A DNA stretch of 64,000 bases, taken from the NCBI GenBank assembly GCA_022760475.1, contig JALEFZ010000055.1, positions 310,001 through 374,000 of the forward strand. The letters are read 5' to 3'. The stretch is from Bacteroidia bacterium (lineage in GTDB: Bacteria > Bacteroidota > Bacteroidia > J057). The notes beneath the pieces were generated by a model that had not been told where the DNA came from, did not search any database, and worked only from the letters and a program-made list of their open reading frames with translations. Position 1 is the stretch's first letter; every line of letters starts with the position of its first letter. This document shows positions 17,435-26,621 of the stretch, in pieces. The position numbers and the translations under genes are program-made.

Positions 17435-18550
17435 ATGAAGGATGTAGCTGTAATAGGAGGTGGATTGGCAGGCTTAATCAATGCCATAGTCTTAAGTAGA
17501 AATAAGCTGGATGTAATCTTATTTGAAAAGAAATCATATCCATTCCATAGGGTATGTGGAGAGTACATTTCCAACGAAGTTATCCCATTCCTAAAGAGCC
17601 TTGACCTCTTTCCTGAGGAATTTGGCCCTTCCAGGGTAAGCCAGTTCCAGTTAACTTCAGTTTCTGGGAAAGAAATGAACATGCCACTGGATTTAGGAGC
17701 TTTTGGACTTAGTAGATATGCTTTTGATTTTTTTCTTTATAAAAAAGCGCTAGAGGCTGGAGTTGATATAAGGCAGAATACAAGGGTAGAGAAGATTGAT
17801 TTTAAGGATGATCATTTCGAACTGGAAAGTACAGGGAAGGAAAAGCACAACTGCAGGATTGCAGTAGGGTCTTTTGGCAAAAGGTCTAAACTTGACAAAT
17901 ACCTTGAAAGGAACTTCATCCAAAAGAGATCTCCTTATGTGGGCATCAAATATCATGCAAGGACAGATCACCCAGCAGATCTCATTGCCTTACACAACTT
18001 TGAAGGGGGTTATTGTGGAATCAGCCATGTAGAGAATGAGGTTTCGAACATTTGTTACCTTACTGAGCGAGATAAAGTAAAGAAGTTCGGAAACATTGAG
18101 ACCTTCCAAGCTGAGGTTCTTTTCAAGAATCCAAAACTGAAAAGCATTTTTGAAAATGCAGACTTTCTCTTTGAGAAGCCCTTGGTAATCAATGAAATCT
18201 CTTTTGAAACAAAAGGCCCAGTGGAAGATCACATCCTGATGTGTGGAGATGCCGCTGGAATGATTGCCCCACTATGTGGAAATGGGATGGCTATGGCAAT
18301 CCACGCTGCAAAAATATGTTCTGAGACCATTCTTGAATTTCACTCGGCTGATATGGAAGATCGTCATTTGATGGAGCGGGCTTATGCAAAGAAATGGCAA
18401 AAGCTATTTTCAAGACGCTTGAGTACAGGGAGAAATGTCCAGAAACTGTTTGGCAATAAGCTTATTTCAAATGTTGCCGTAAATACTGTGAGAAGGGTAC
18501 CCCCTTTGGCAAAAGCGGTTATGAAACAAACACATGGAGAGTATTTTTAG
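17435..18550 (+). CDS. FAD-dependent oxidoreductase of the type III PKS locus (geranylgeranyl-reductase/monooxygenase-like)
   Basis: 371 residues. A Rossmann FAD motif (VIGGGLAGL) opens the protein at residue 6, with a FEKKSYPFHRVCGEYIS segment typical of geranylgeranyl-reductase-like flavoproteins; the second FAD motif is MCGDAAGMIAPLCGNGM at about residue 268. Cytoplasmic, possibly membrane-associated at its C-terminus. In the streptomycete srsABC locus a flavoprotein hydroxylates alkylresorcinols made by a type III PKS; the neighbours here (PKS, methyltransferase, UbiA) suggest an equivalent tailoring role, as an inference. Its stop overlaps the convergent UbiA gene by four bases. Reductase and hydroxylase functions cannot be separated by eye. 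Confidence 0.85.
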   Translation: MKDVAVIGGGLAGLINAIVLSRNKLDVILFEKKSYPFHRVCGEYISNEVIPFLKSLDLFPEEFGPSRVSQFQLTSVSGKEMNMPLDLGAFGLSRYAFDFFLYKKALEAGVDIRQNTRVEKIDFKDDHFELESTGKEKHNCRIAVGSFGKRSKLDKYLERNFIQKRSPYVGIKYHARTDHPADLIALHNFEGGYCGISHVENEVSNICYLTERDKVKKFGNIETFQAEVLFKNPKLKSIFENADFLFEKPLVINEISFETKGPVEDHILMCGDAAGMIAPLCGNGMAMAIHAAKICSETILEFHSADMEDRHLMERAYAKKWQKLFSRRLSTGRNVQKLFGNKLISNVAVNTVRRVPPLAKAVMKQTHGEYF

Positions 18551-19410
18551 ATAAAAAAAAGACTTATAAAAAATACATTCAAACAAAGAGAAGAGAGGAG
18601 ATTCAGGTTCATGGTATTTCTGAAATTTGCCTCTTTTTCATCCTTCCATACCTTCGATCGCCAATAAAGAAAGTATCCTAGTACCGGCCCCATGACAAGC
18701 AGATAAGTAATTGCTGCTGTCAAGCCGTGGAAAAAATAGAAATAGGCTACAAAGCCAATGGCGGAAAGCGAAAACATGGCCATGGTGAATGTAAATGTGC
18801 CCTTGATACCAAGTTTTAGGCTCAGGGTGATGTCACCTCTTTTGGAATCTTCCTCATGTTGGTAAATCTGTGTCATGGGATAAGAACCCCAAAGCATGGC
18901 AGAGGATAAAAAGGCAGGAATCCAGATTTCCTGCTTTAGAATAATTTCAAAGGATTCAAGTTCAAGTCCCATTATGCTCATCCAGAATGTGAAAAAGCCT
19001 TGAAAAAAGCCTGCGATGAACCAACTTCCATAGGGGAATTTTTTGATTCGGACAGTTGGGTGAGAATATGCTTTTGAGACCATGCCATAAATGAAAAGCA
19101 TGATTGTAAACTGCCAGGAAATCAGCATTCCTAGTAAGAGCGCGACAGCATCAAACAAAAGAGATAGGTAATATAAACCCTTACTTACTGGTGGGGGCTT
19201 TTCCAGTCCACCAATGCTATCCTCGTCCTTATCGAAATAGCTATTGTAGCCATTACTCGCTGGATAGAGAAAAATATGTATGATAACAAATACAAGTATG
19301 GATCTGTTAAGATCGAAGTTGGAGGCCACAGCGAAGGCAAAAAGAAAAACCGGGGCCAGAAAAAAGGAGAATGGAATCCTGAGATGGAGCCAGGACGATT
19401 TCTTGAGCAT
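18547..19410 (-). CDS. UbiA-family prenyltransferase
   Basis: About 288 residues. The frame is open to 19506, but that start overlaps the divergent PKS gene; ATG 19410 (MLKKSSWLHLRIPFSFFL) matches the usual family N-terminus and leaves an 82-bp divergent promoter gap (ATG 19470 is an alternative). Around eight hydrophobic helices are visible. The two Asp-rich prenyl-diphosphate/Mg motifs are present: NGYNSYFDKDED and YQHEEDSKRGD. UbiA enzymes join a polyprenyl chain to an aromatic ring in the membrane. Placed between a flavoprotein and a type III PKS, it probably prenylates the PKS-derived phenol; menaquinone synthesis is less likely because no men genes are near. Confidence 0.87.
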   Translation of the reverse strand: MLKKSSWLHLRIPFSFFLAPVFLFAFAVASNFDLNRSILVFVIIHIFLYPASNGYNSYFDKDEDSIGGLEKPPPVSKGLYYLSLLFDAVALLLGMLISWQFTIMLFIYGMVSKAYSHPTVRIKKFPYGSWFIAGFFQGFFTFWMSIMGLELESFEIILKQEIWIPAFLSSAMLWGSYPMTQIYQHEEDSKRGDITLSLKLGIKGTFTFTMAMFSLSAIGFVAYFYFFHGLTAAITYLLVMGPVLGYFLYWRSKVWKDEKEANFRNTMNLNLLSSLCLNVFFISLFFI

Positions 19411-19492
19411 GGCGATTGATTTGGGGGAAGATAGGTAAAAAAGCAGATTAGAAGGCTTATATTTCGACATTAAGCGAGCAATTTCACCATTA

Positions 19493-20590
19493 ATGGCATA
19501 TATCAATGCAGTCGGGACTTCGGTTCCAGGAAAAAAGATCCCTCAGGAAAGGATTTTTCAGTTTATGCAAAAGGCTCATGGATTGGACCAGTTAGAAGCC
19601 AGAAAGCTAAGGGTACTCTACCGGGCAACGGGCATCAGCACCCGTCATTCTGTCATCCAGGACTATGAACGAGACAATGATTTTGAGTTTTTCCCAAATT
19701 CCGAAAACTTGGAGCCTTTTCCTTCAACCTCGGACAGGATGAAGGTTTACCAAAAGGAGGCTAAAAAACTCAGCCTTGAAGCGATTCGAAAAATTAAATC
19801 ATTCAATCCAGAGGAAATTACCCACCTGATCACAGTAAGCTGTACAGGTATGTATGCCCCTGGCCTTGACATTGACCTGACGAATGAATTGGGTATCCGG
19901 AAGGATGTTCAACGGACGAATATTTATTTCATGGGATGTCAGGCTGCATTTAATGGCCTTAAAGTCGCCAATGCCATTTGCGAGGCAAATCCTTCTTCGA
20001 AGGTATTGTTGGTCTGCGTGGAACTTTGTACCCTGCATTTCCAGAAGGAAATCACAGATGATTCTCTTTTGGCGAACTCGCTTTTTTCTGACGGTGCAGC
20101 AGCAGCCCTTATTACGGGAGAGCTTCAGGATGGGCTGAACCTTTCTATAGAAGAGTTTGTATGTGCTTTGCATCCTGAGGGAAGGAAGGAAATGGCATGG
20201 AAAATTGGGGACTTCGGGTTTGAGATGAAGCTCAGTGCCTATGTTCCTGATATAATTCGAGGAGGGATCAAAGGGCTGACAGACAAGCTATTGAACTCGT
20301 TGAAAGTTTCTTTTGATAAGGTAAAACACTTTGCGATACATCCAGGAGGAAAAAGAATTTTGAGGTTTGTCGAAGAAGAGTTGGACATTCCTAAAGACAA
20401 AAACCTATCCTCACATAAGGTATTGAGAGATTTTGGGAACATGTCATCTCCTACCATTTTGTTTGTACTCAATGATGTAATCGAAGGTTTGATCCCTCAA
20501 AAAGAGCCTGAATATATCCTGAACTTTGCTTTTGGCCCCGGGCTCACACTTGAGAGCATGTTACTGAAAACCCAATTTATCCATGAATAA
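19493..20590 (+). CDS. type III polyketide synthase
   Basis: 365 residues, thiolase-fold chalcone synthase superfamily. The Cys-His-Asn triad is visible: Cys149 in YFMGCQAAFNGLK, His283 in FAIHPGGKRIL and Asn316 in DFGNMSSPT. The C-terminal GFGPG-like loop appears as FAFGPGLTLESM. These enzymes extend an acyl-CoA with malonyl-CoA and cyclise the chain to resorcinols, phloroglucinols or pyrones; the starter unit here is unknown. It overlaps the methyltransferase gene by eight bases (ATGAATAA), indicating translational coupling, and is divergent from the UbiA gene. The closest functional analogy is the srsA/arsB-type alkylresorcinol synthases (inference). Confidence 0.93.
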   Translation: MAYINAVGTSVPGKKIPQERIFQFMQKAHGLDQLEARKLRVLYRATGISTRHSVIQDYERDNDFEFFPNSENLEPFPSTSDRMKVYQKEAKKLSLEAIRKIKSFNPEEITHLITVSCTGMYAPGLDIDLTNELGIRKDVQRTNIYFMGCQAAFNGLKVANAICEANPSSKVLLVCVELCTLHFQKEITDDSLLANSLFSDGAAAALITGELQDGLNLSIEEFVCALHPEGRKEMAWKIGDFGFEMKLSAYVPDIIRGGIKGLTDKLLNSLKVSFDKVKHFAIHPGGKRILRFVEEELDIPKDKNLSSHKVLRDFGNMSSPTILFVLNDVIEGLIPQKEPEYILNFAFGPGLTLESMLLKTQFIHE

Positions 20591-21290
20591 GCTATTCAAA
20601 TACAGATCTGAGGAGGAAGAGTTGATGGATGACCTGGACTGCTCGGGTGAGGTTGTAGATCAAACTCTACGTGAACTTGAAATCATCAACCGCTTGTTGG
20701 GAGGAAACTATGTTACACTTAGAGGTCTGGATAGCTTATTTAAAAAGCATTCCCTCAAAGGGCAAAAGGTACGGATAGCTGACCTTGGATGTGGAGGTGG
20801 AGATATGTTGGTTCTTGTTGCAAAATGGGCACGAAGGAAGAATCTGTCGGTGGAGTTAATAGGGATTGACGCAAACCCCCATATAATCGCATTTGCAAGG
20901 GAAAATACAGTCGAATATCCTGAAATTACCTATCTCGTCCAGGATATTTTTTCAAAAGAATTCGAAGAAGGAAGCTACGATTTGGTCATAACCTCCTTGT
21001 TTACTCATCATTTTAATGAAGAACAGCTTGTGAATTTATTCTCAAGCATCAAAAAACTTAGTCGATACGGCTTTGTCAATAATGACCTTCATCGCCATTG
21101 GTTTGCTTATTACTCGATAAAAATGCTGACTAGATTTTTTTCCAAGTCTGAAATGGTCAGGTATGATGCCCCACTGTCTGTTTTAAGGGGATTTCGAAAG
21201 GGTGAGTTGGCAGATATTTTGATGCAGGCAGGGATTAAATCATTTAGATTGAGGTGGATGTGGGCTTTTCGATGGCAATTAATTTTCTAA
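20583..21290 (+). CDS. SAM-dependent methyltransferase of the type III PKS locus
   Basis: 235 residues with a class I methyltransferase core: motif I IADLGCGGGDML, an acidic strand end ELIGIDANPHII (ribose-binding Asp), YLVQDIF, and YDLVITSLFTHHF. The N-terminal helices (SEEEELMDDLDCSGE, INRLLGG) are like those of the methyltransferases that accompany Bacteroidota type III PKS genes. Its start codon lies inside the PKS gene. By analogy with srsB, it probably methylates the polyketide phenol, but O- versus C-methylation cannot be told. A strong terminator follows. Confidence 0.88.
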   Translation: MNKLFKYRSEEEELMDDLDCSGEVVDQTLRELEIINRLLGGNYVTLRGLDSLFKKHSLKGQKVRIADLGCGGGDMLVLVAKWARRKNLSVELIGIDANPHIIAFARENTVEYPEITYLVQDIFSKEFEEGSYDLVITSLFTHHFNEEQLVNLFSSIKKLSRYGFVNNDLHRHWFAYYSIKMLTRFFSKSEMVRYDAPLSVLRGFRKGELADILMQAGIKSFRLRWMWAFRWQLIF

Positions 21291-21330
21291 TAAAAAAAGC
21301 CGATGTCCAGGAAGACATCGGCTTTTTCTT
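21291..21330. terminator. bidirectional Rho-independent terminator
   Basis: A perfect 11-bp stem, AAGCCGATGTC with GACATCGGCTT, has A residues on one side and T residues on the other. It serves both the PKS/methyltransferase operon and the convergent large PKD gene. Confidence 0.92.
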
Positions 21331-21343
21331 TGATTAGATTTTC

Positions 21344-24300
21344 TTATCTCAAGACACTAACGTTTCCTTTGATTACCCTATCGCCAACCTTCACGATTAG
21401 GTAATACACTCCTTCTGGAGAATCAGATCCGTTAGACTGTTTTCCATTCCAGGTAGTAGCAGGATCATCAGCAGTGAAAATACTGCGTCCCCATCTATCA
21501 AAGATTTCATATTGCAAGACTGACTTCCCATTGTACTGGATACGGAATTCGTCATTTGTTCCGTCACCATTAGGAGTAAATACGTTAGGAATGACCAGGC
21601 TTGGTTCGATGATCAGGTAAGGACCTCTGGTAACCTGAGCAATACATCCATCTGCATCGGTCAGTGTAAGGGTTACAAAGTATTCACCTGCTTCGGTATA
21701 GATCTTTGAAGGATTTTGAACAGTACTGATGGTACTGTCTCCAAATTGCCAGAACCACTGGACACCTGAGGCAGAAAGGTCTGTAAAGTTCACTCCTGCA
21801 TCCGGAAGAGGGATCTCAGACCCTTCGATTGGATTAGAGCTGAAGTCTACTGAAGGAGTCGTTCCCACTTTTACGGTTACGCTGTTGTTCACATCAGAAC
21901 ATCCATTGTCTCCGGTCGCAGTAAATGTAACATTGTAGGTTCCGGGAGCCGTGTAAGTATGGGTTGGATTGGGAACATTCGTCAATGGTGATCCATCTCC
22001 AAAGTCCCAGATGTATGAGAATGCATTCGAAGCTGTGGAATTAAAGCTCACAGTCAATTCATCACAACCATTGATTTCACTGCTGGTATAGGTAGCTACC
22101 GGAGTAGGAGTTACCTGGATGGCAAAGTCAGCAGTGTCGGTACAAACCCCTTCTGAAATCACTACCTGATAAATGGTGGATTGTGTTGGAGTTGCCGTAA
22201 CTGATTGTGCAGTTGGATTGTTGATATTGGGACCTAACCATTCAAATGAAGCGGCGCCACGGCTACCAAGAGCCCTTAGCCCTACGACATCTCCGCTACA
22301 GATCAGGTTCGTATCAGCTTCTATCACCGCCATTACGGCAGGGTTTACTTCAATCAGGACTTGATCGGTCGTGCTACATCTTCCTGAGAAGGAACTGGCC
22401 GTTACAGTCAGGATGGTTGAGGAAGTAGGAGCAGCAATCACAATGGAATCATCCATGGTGGTAGCGAATGAGCCTACAGGGCCCCATGTATAAGCTGTAG
22501 TGGTATCATTGAAGTTGTAGATATGCGAAGCAACCAATTCTACGCTCTCTCCCTCACAAATGATGGTATCACCTTGAAGTAGATCCACCTGTGGAGTTTG
22601 GAGGACAGTCAGTGTTACTTGTTCAGGCTGCGATAGACAGCCAAACTGAGTCTCAGCCCTTACTGAGTAAGTGGTCGTTCTATCAGGAAATGCCAAAGGA
22701 GTGGTCGAGTTCGAGTCACTCAGGCTATTTGTCGGAGACCATACAAAGGAATATAAGGGTGAATTTGGGTCTCCATTGGCTACGGCACTGATTTGGACTG
22801 TATCTCCTTCGCAGAGATCTCTGTCTACACTTGTATTAACCGTTGGTTCTGTATCTACCTGAACTTTTACGCTATCTGCCCCCTGGCATCCGGCATCAGA
22901 GATTGCAGAAAGGGTGTAAACAGTAGTTATGTTTGGCGATACAAATGGTACCGCTGAGCTTTCATCACTTACATAGCCTGTATTTGTAGGGGTCCAGGTA
23001 TACTGGTAGTTAGGGCCGGAACCCGAAGCAAAGCCTTGCAACTGGATGGTATCTCCGAAACACATACCCGTATCCAGGCCTGCAACAACTGTTGGGTTAG
23101 GTAAAACTGTAACGGTAACTGTCGACAAGGTGTCTAGGGTATTTGCATCACTGGAACAACCATTCGAAAGAGAAGTTGCTGTCAGGGTATAAATAGTGGT
23201 GGTATCAGGTCTTACAAAGGTATTTGGATCATCTGGATCAATGATTGGATCTACAGGCGTCCAAGAGTAAAGGAATGGTCCGGGAGCATTGTTGTCTGCT
23301 GCAAGTCCACCCTGGAGGTTTACCCCAGGTGCTGGCGTAGGACAGATTTCAAAGTCAGGTCCAGCATCTACCTTTGGTTTGGCTTTTACTGTGACTACGA
23401 CTGAATCCAGGTTACTGGAACAGCCGTTAAAGTCTGTTACTTGGAAATAATAAGTTACATCTTCTGTTGGGGTGGTAACAGTTGGGTTTACCCTTGGATC
23501 TTCCACATTGGCACTATCTATTCCACAATTTGGAGCTCGATTACAAGTCCAGGTGTAGAAGTAAGGCATGGTTCCTCCAATTACACTTGCATCAAGGTCT
23601 ACCCCACCGTCTCCTTCACAGAATTCTTTGGCTGCTCCGGCATCTACTTGCGGGCTACCATTTACGACAATGGTTTGGGTAGTTTGTGTTGTACAGTTTC
23701 TGAATACTGTAGTCAAGGAAACTGTTTTGGTTCCCGGTGTAGCGTAATTTACTGTTACAGGGCCTTCCAGAGTCGAAACAGCAGGCGAAGCTGTCGCACC
23801 AAAGTCCCAGAAGAAAATCTGGTTGGGTCGGGCAGTTCCCTGGTAAGTATAAGTAACCTGAGCATTCGAACATGAACTCAAGGTAGAGGCTACAAAGTCT
23901 GCGTTTGGTTCTTCAACTACATCGAAGGTAATGGTTGTGGTATCTCCTGGGCAGCCATTTCTTGTTACAAAGAGGGTAACAAGCTTGGTTCCTGGAGTTT
24001 GGTAACTTACGTTGTGCGGGCCCATGCCTGTAGCAATAGGAGGTGAGGCAGAAGCCCCAAAGTCCCATCTGTAGGTGTCTGCAATTTCACCTTGAGGCTG
24101 GAAGGTAAAGCTATTGCCCATGAAGCATTGATCTCCAACAGGTACGATGCTTGTATTGACTGCATCCTGTACTTCTATGTCATTACACTGAAGGTTTGAG
24201 AAACAGCCACGATCTTCAACCTGAAGGCACAAGGTCTTTGTTCCAGGCGTATTCCAGGCAAAGTTTAGCGGTCCAATGTTTCCATTGGGGAAGGTCTGTT

Positions 24301-25783
24301 GAGGTACAGTCCAGTTGAAGGTTGCAGTTGCAGGAGCATTACCGGTATATGTTACAACAGCTGTCTCATTGAGGCAGGCAGTAGTAGGCGCAACGAAGTT
24401 GGCATTTGGAATTTCGATAACATCGATTGTCTGGCTGTTAATGTTACTGGCACAACCGTCTTCCTCCAATTGAAGTGTGATGGTCTTCGGTCCTGCTGTG
24501 CTCCATTGAACCTGGTAAGGCCCCTGGCCACTACCTGTTACACTGGAAGGGTTTCCGAAATTCCATAGGTAGTTGGCGTTTGTACCACTTGAACCAGTAT
24601 AGGTAATGGTGGCATTAGAACCTGAACAAGAGTTCGCAGGAAGAGAGAAAGTTGCATCAGGAGTTGGCTTTACGATAACCACAACCTGGTCCGTAAAGGT
24701 ACATCCTGCAGGGTCATTTACTTCAACCTGGTAAGTGGTAGAGGTTGCAGGACTCACATTTACTGATGCATCTGTCAAGTTACTAGGTGTCCACAAGTAT
24801 GAGTAGCCTGAGAAGGAACTAAAGTTTGTGGTAATTGAAGTTGCCGATCCCGCACAAATAGTATCAGGAGAAGCGGTCGCAGAAAGTGCTAGTGGAATTG
24901 ATGTGAATGTTCTGGTAACATTTGGTGCTACATTCCCGCAGTTATCTGTGATGCTTCCATTTAGCGTAACATTGTAGGTCGTATTAGATGCGAGTCCTGG
25001 GGAAACTTCAAGGATGAATACATTATCAAAACTACCACCGTTGTCGCAGTTAGGAGAGCGCACCCCAGTCACACCGAAAGGCCCACCAGGACCTGTAACT
25101 GTAAAGTCAGAGGCATCAAGGGAGTCACAAGGAATATTTTCGGAGAAGGTAACTACGATTTCTGCATTGTTACAGCCTTGGCGAGCTGTTTCGAATGAGG
25201 GAGGTCTGTTATCCGTAACTCCTGCTGTAGAGGCGGTGAAGTCTATGGTATATCCACTGGTTGAACCAGTGAAGTTACTAACATTGATTAGGTAGGTTTC
25301 ACCAACCTGAGCATTGATACACTCTTCATTCTGTGCAGCACAAGGGCCAAAGAAGTTTGGGTCGGTACGGCCATTAGGCCCTGTAGCTCCTCCGCAGCCA
25401 CCATTGATGGCGAAGTTACAAGAAACTTCAAGGGCACCATTTAGCCTGATATCCGAGCATGAAGCATTCGTAAGGTTAAACACAGCCCAGTCATAATCAT
25501 CCATTGGGTCAATGGGAGTGATATCAAAGCAGAGCTGGCCTGCTGTTTGAACTGTGAAGATAAACCAGGAAGAATTTATTTCTCCTGTTTGTAGACAAGA
25601 AAGGGCCGGGTTGATTTCATTTGAAACCCCTCCATTGGTAGTAGAACCTACAGTCTGGGTAAAGGTAGTCTGGCAGACAGGAATCGCACCTATACAGTCA
25701 GCTGTACCAACCTGCGCGTAGGCTAAATTACTTCCCAGGAGGAATGATAAAATCCATAGCAGTTGAACGTAGCGGTATTTCAT
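21344..25783 (-). CDS. giant PKD/Ig-like repeat surface protein with gliding-motility-type (type B) C-terminal sorting domain
   Basis: 1479 residues. A signal peptide ends near LAYAQ. The N-terminal about 190 residues form a CBM-like sandwich (CFDITPIDPMDDYDWAVF). After a Big-like segment (VTFSENIPCDSLDASDFTV) there follow many PKD/SprB-like repeats, recognisable from recurring YLWNFG, FFWDFG, PGTKTV and VDAGPDFEICP-type units, and two canonical PKD domains near the end (YIWDFGDGSP, WFWQFGDSTI). The final 85 residues, with IPNVFTPNGDGTNDEF, EIFDRWGRSIF, WNGK and GVYYLIVKV, form a type B T9SS sorting domain. It is probably a surface adhesin or gliding-associated protein. Proteins of this class usually work with a PorP/SprF-type barrel; none is adjacent. 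Confidence 0.93.
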   Translation of the reverse strand: MKYRYVQLLWILSFLLGSNLAYAQVGTADCIGAIPVCQTTFTQTVGSTTNGGVSNEINPALSCLQTGEINSSWFIFTVQTAGQLCFDITPIDPMDDYDWAVFNLTNASCSDIRLNGALEVSCNFAINGGCGGATGPNGRTDPNFFGPCAAQNEECINAQVGETYLINVSNFTGSTSGYTIDFTASTAGVTDNRPPSFETARQGCNNAEIVVTFSENIPCDSLDASDFTVTGPGGPFGVTGVRSPNCDNGGSFDNVFILEVSPGLASNTTYNVTLNGSITDNCGNVAPNVTRTFTSIPLALSATASPDTICAGSATSITTNFSSFSGYSYLWTPSNLTDASVNVSPATSTTYQVEVNDPAGCTFTDQVVVIVKPTPDATFSLPANSCSGSNATITYTGSSGTNANYLWNFGNPSSVTGSGQGPYQVQWSTAGPKTITLQLEEDGCASNINSQTIDVIEIPNANFVAPTTACLNETAVVTYTGNAPATATFNWTVPQQTFPNGNIGPLNFAWNTPGTKTLCLQVEDRGCFSNLQCNDIEVQDAVNTSIVPVGDQCFMGNSFTFQPQGEIADTYRWDFGASASPPIATGMGPHNVSYQTPGTKLVTLFVTRNGCPGDTTTITFDVVEEPNADFVASTLSSCSNAQVTYTYQGTARPNQIFFWDFGATASPAVSTLEGPVTVNYATPGTKTVSLTTVFRNCTTQTTQTIVVNGSPQVDAGAAKEFCEGDGGVDLDASVIGGTMPYFYTWTCNRAPNCGIDSANVEDPRVNPTVTTPTEDVTYYFQVTDFNGCSSNLDSVVVTVKAKPKVDAGPDFEICPTPAPGVNLQGGLAADNNAPGPFLYSWTPVDPIIDPDDPNTFVRPDTTTIYTLTATSLSNGCSSDANTLDTLSTVTVTVLPNPTVVAGLDTGMCFGDTIQLQGFASGSGPNYQYTWTPTNTGYVSDESSAVPFVSPNITTVYTLSAISDAGCQGADSVKVQVDTEPTVNTSVDRDLCEGDTVQISAVANGDPNSPLYSFVWSPTNSLSDSNSTTPLAFPDRTTTYSVRAETQFGCLSQPEQVTLTVLQTPQVDLLQGDTIICEGESVELVASHIYNFNDTTTAYTWGPVGSFATTMDDSIVIAAPTSSTILTVTASSFSGRCSTTDQVLIEVNPAVMAVIEADTNLICSGDVVGLRALGSRGAASFEWLGPNINNPTAQSVTATPTQSTIYQVVISEGVCTDTADFAIQVTPTPVATYTSSEINGCDELTVSFNSTASNAFSYIWDFGDGSPLTNVPNPTHTYTAPGTYNVTFTATGDNGCSDVNNSVTVKVGTTPSVDFSSNPIEGSEIPLPDAGVNFTDLSASGVQWFWQFGDSTISTVQNPSKIYTEAGEYFVTLTLTDADGCIAQVTRGPYLIIEPSLVIPNVFTPNGDGTNDEFRIQYNGKSVLQYEIFDRWGRSIFTADDPATTWNGKQSNGSDSPEGVYYLIVKVGDRVIKGNVSVLR

Positions 25784-25809
25784 AGGTCAGGAATTATACA
25801 AGAGGGATT

Positions 25810-26346
25810 TTATGGGCGTTTTAGTTGAAAGTTGTTGAAGTTGAATTTGAGTTCGGATCCAAATTGATTTTTGAATTCGGCAGGGATCTCAATTCCTTGC
25901 TTGCTCAAGTCAATGGAAAACTGGCCATCGAGGACCATACTTTTCTCCTTAACGTAATCATTGTGGCTCATGGATATGGGGGTGCTAATTTTCTTACCCA
26001 TGAAGGTCAGTTCTGCAATAGCCTGTGTGGGGGGAGCGGCATTGTTGTCCTTATCGGATATTATTTCCAGTCTGATAATGGGATAAGCCTCTGCCTGGAG
26101 AACATCCAAAACAAACTTCCGCTTTTGGAAGTCATCTCCCTGAACAAGGGAGAGGGTTTTGAAGTAAAACAGAGTGGTGTGCTGAGAAAGGTCTAGCTTG
26201 CCTGCAACCTGTTGAGAGGACAAGATCGTAGTGGCTTGGCTACCCTGAGTCTCGATGGTGAATTCACCTCTGCCGGAATATTGTTGGGCATACAATTGGC
26301 TGCCCCAGAAAATCACGACAATGGCTGGTAATAAATAGCGATACAT
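25810..26346 (-). CDS. YceI-like periplasmic lipid-binding family protein
   Basis: 178 residues with a signal peptide cleaved near LYAQ. The beta-rich sequence ends in DLSKQGIEIPAEFKNQFG and LKFNFNNFQL, and the interior has FQKRKFVLDVLQAEAYPIIRLEI and AELTFMGKKISTPI, which follow the YceI lipocalin-like pattern (a segment on near-surface polarity, then a final GxxxPxxxxxxxG run). YceI proteins bind isoprenoid or lipid ligands in an elongated barrel. The match is divergent and by eye. It lies 26 bp upstream of the PKD protein gene on the same strand, so the two may be cotranscribed. Confidence 0.72.
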   Translation of the reverse strand: MYRYLLPAIVVIFWGSQLYAQQYSGRGEFTIETQGSQATTILSSQQVAGKLDLSQHTTLFYFKTLSLVQGDDFQKRKFVLDVLQAEAYPIIRLEIISDKDNNAAPPTQAIAELTFMGKKISTPISMSHNDYVKEKSMVLDGQFSIDLSKQGIEIPAEFKNQFGSELKFNFNNFQLKRP

Positions 26347-26525
26347 GATATGGATGTAGTTTGACTGACGATATACTGAAACAAGGATACCGGATCAGGT
26401 GAGTAAATACCCATTTAAAGATTCCGGTTTACAAGAATAGGTAAATTTATCATTCCAAAACTTACGGAAAAATTGTCCGTAAAAACCCAATTAGCCCTAA
26501 TTTAGCCTATTTCAGGTGTCAAGAT

Positions 26526-26562
26526 AAAAAAAATCTCTCCCGTTTCTTATAAACGAGAGAGA
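26526..26562 (-). terminator. Rho-independent terminator of the rny operon
   Basis: On the minus strand, TCTCTCTCGTTT pairs with AAACGGGAGAGA (one mismatch) and is followed by a T-run; about 60 bp after the rny stop. Confidence 0.85.
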
Positions 26563-26621
26563 CAATTATTCTAATTCGAGAAAATCTTGAATGTAAGAAG
26601 GTGTTTTCCCTACAAATTTAC

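Noticed and set aside
23441-23875. 144-codon plus-strand frame inside the PKD adhesin gene
   Set aside because: It is antisense to repeats in the large gene, has Cys/Ser-rich low-complexity sequence and no supporting features.
21344-25783. Repeats in the large adhesin considered as a CRISPR-like or tandem DNA array
   Set aside because: The repetition is at protein-domain level (PKD/Ig-like units of about 70-90 residues) with divergent DNA, not regular short repeats with spacers.
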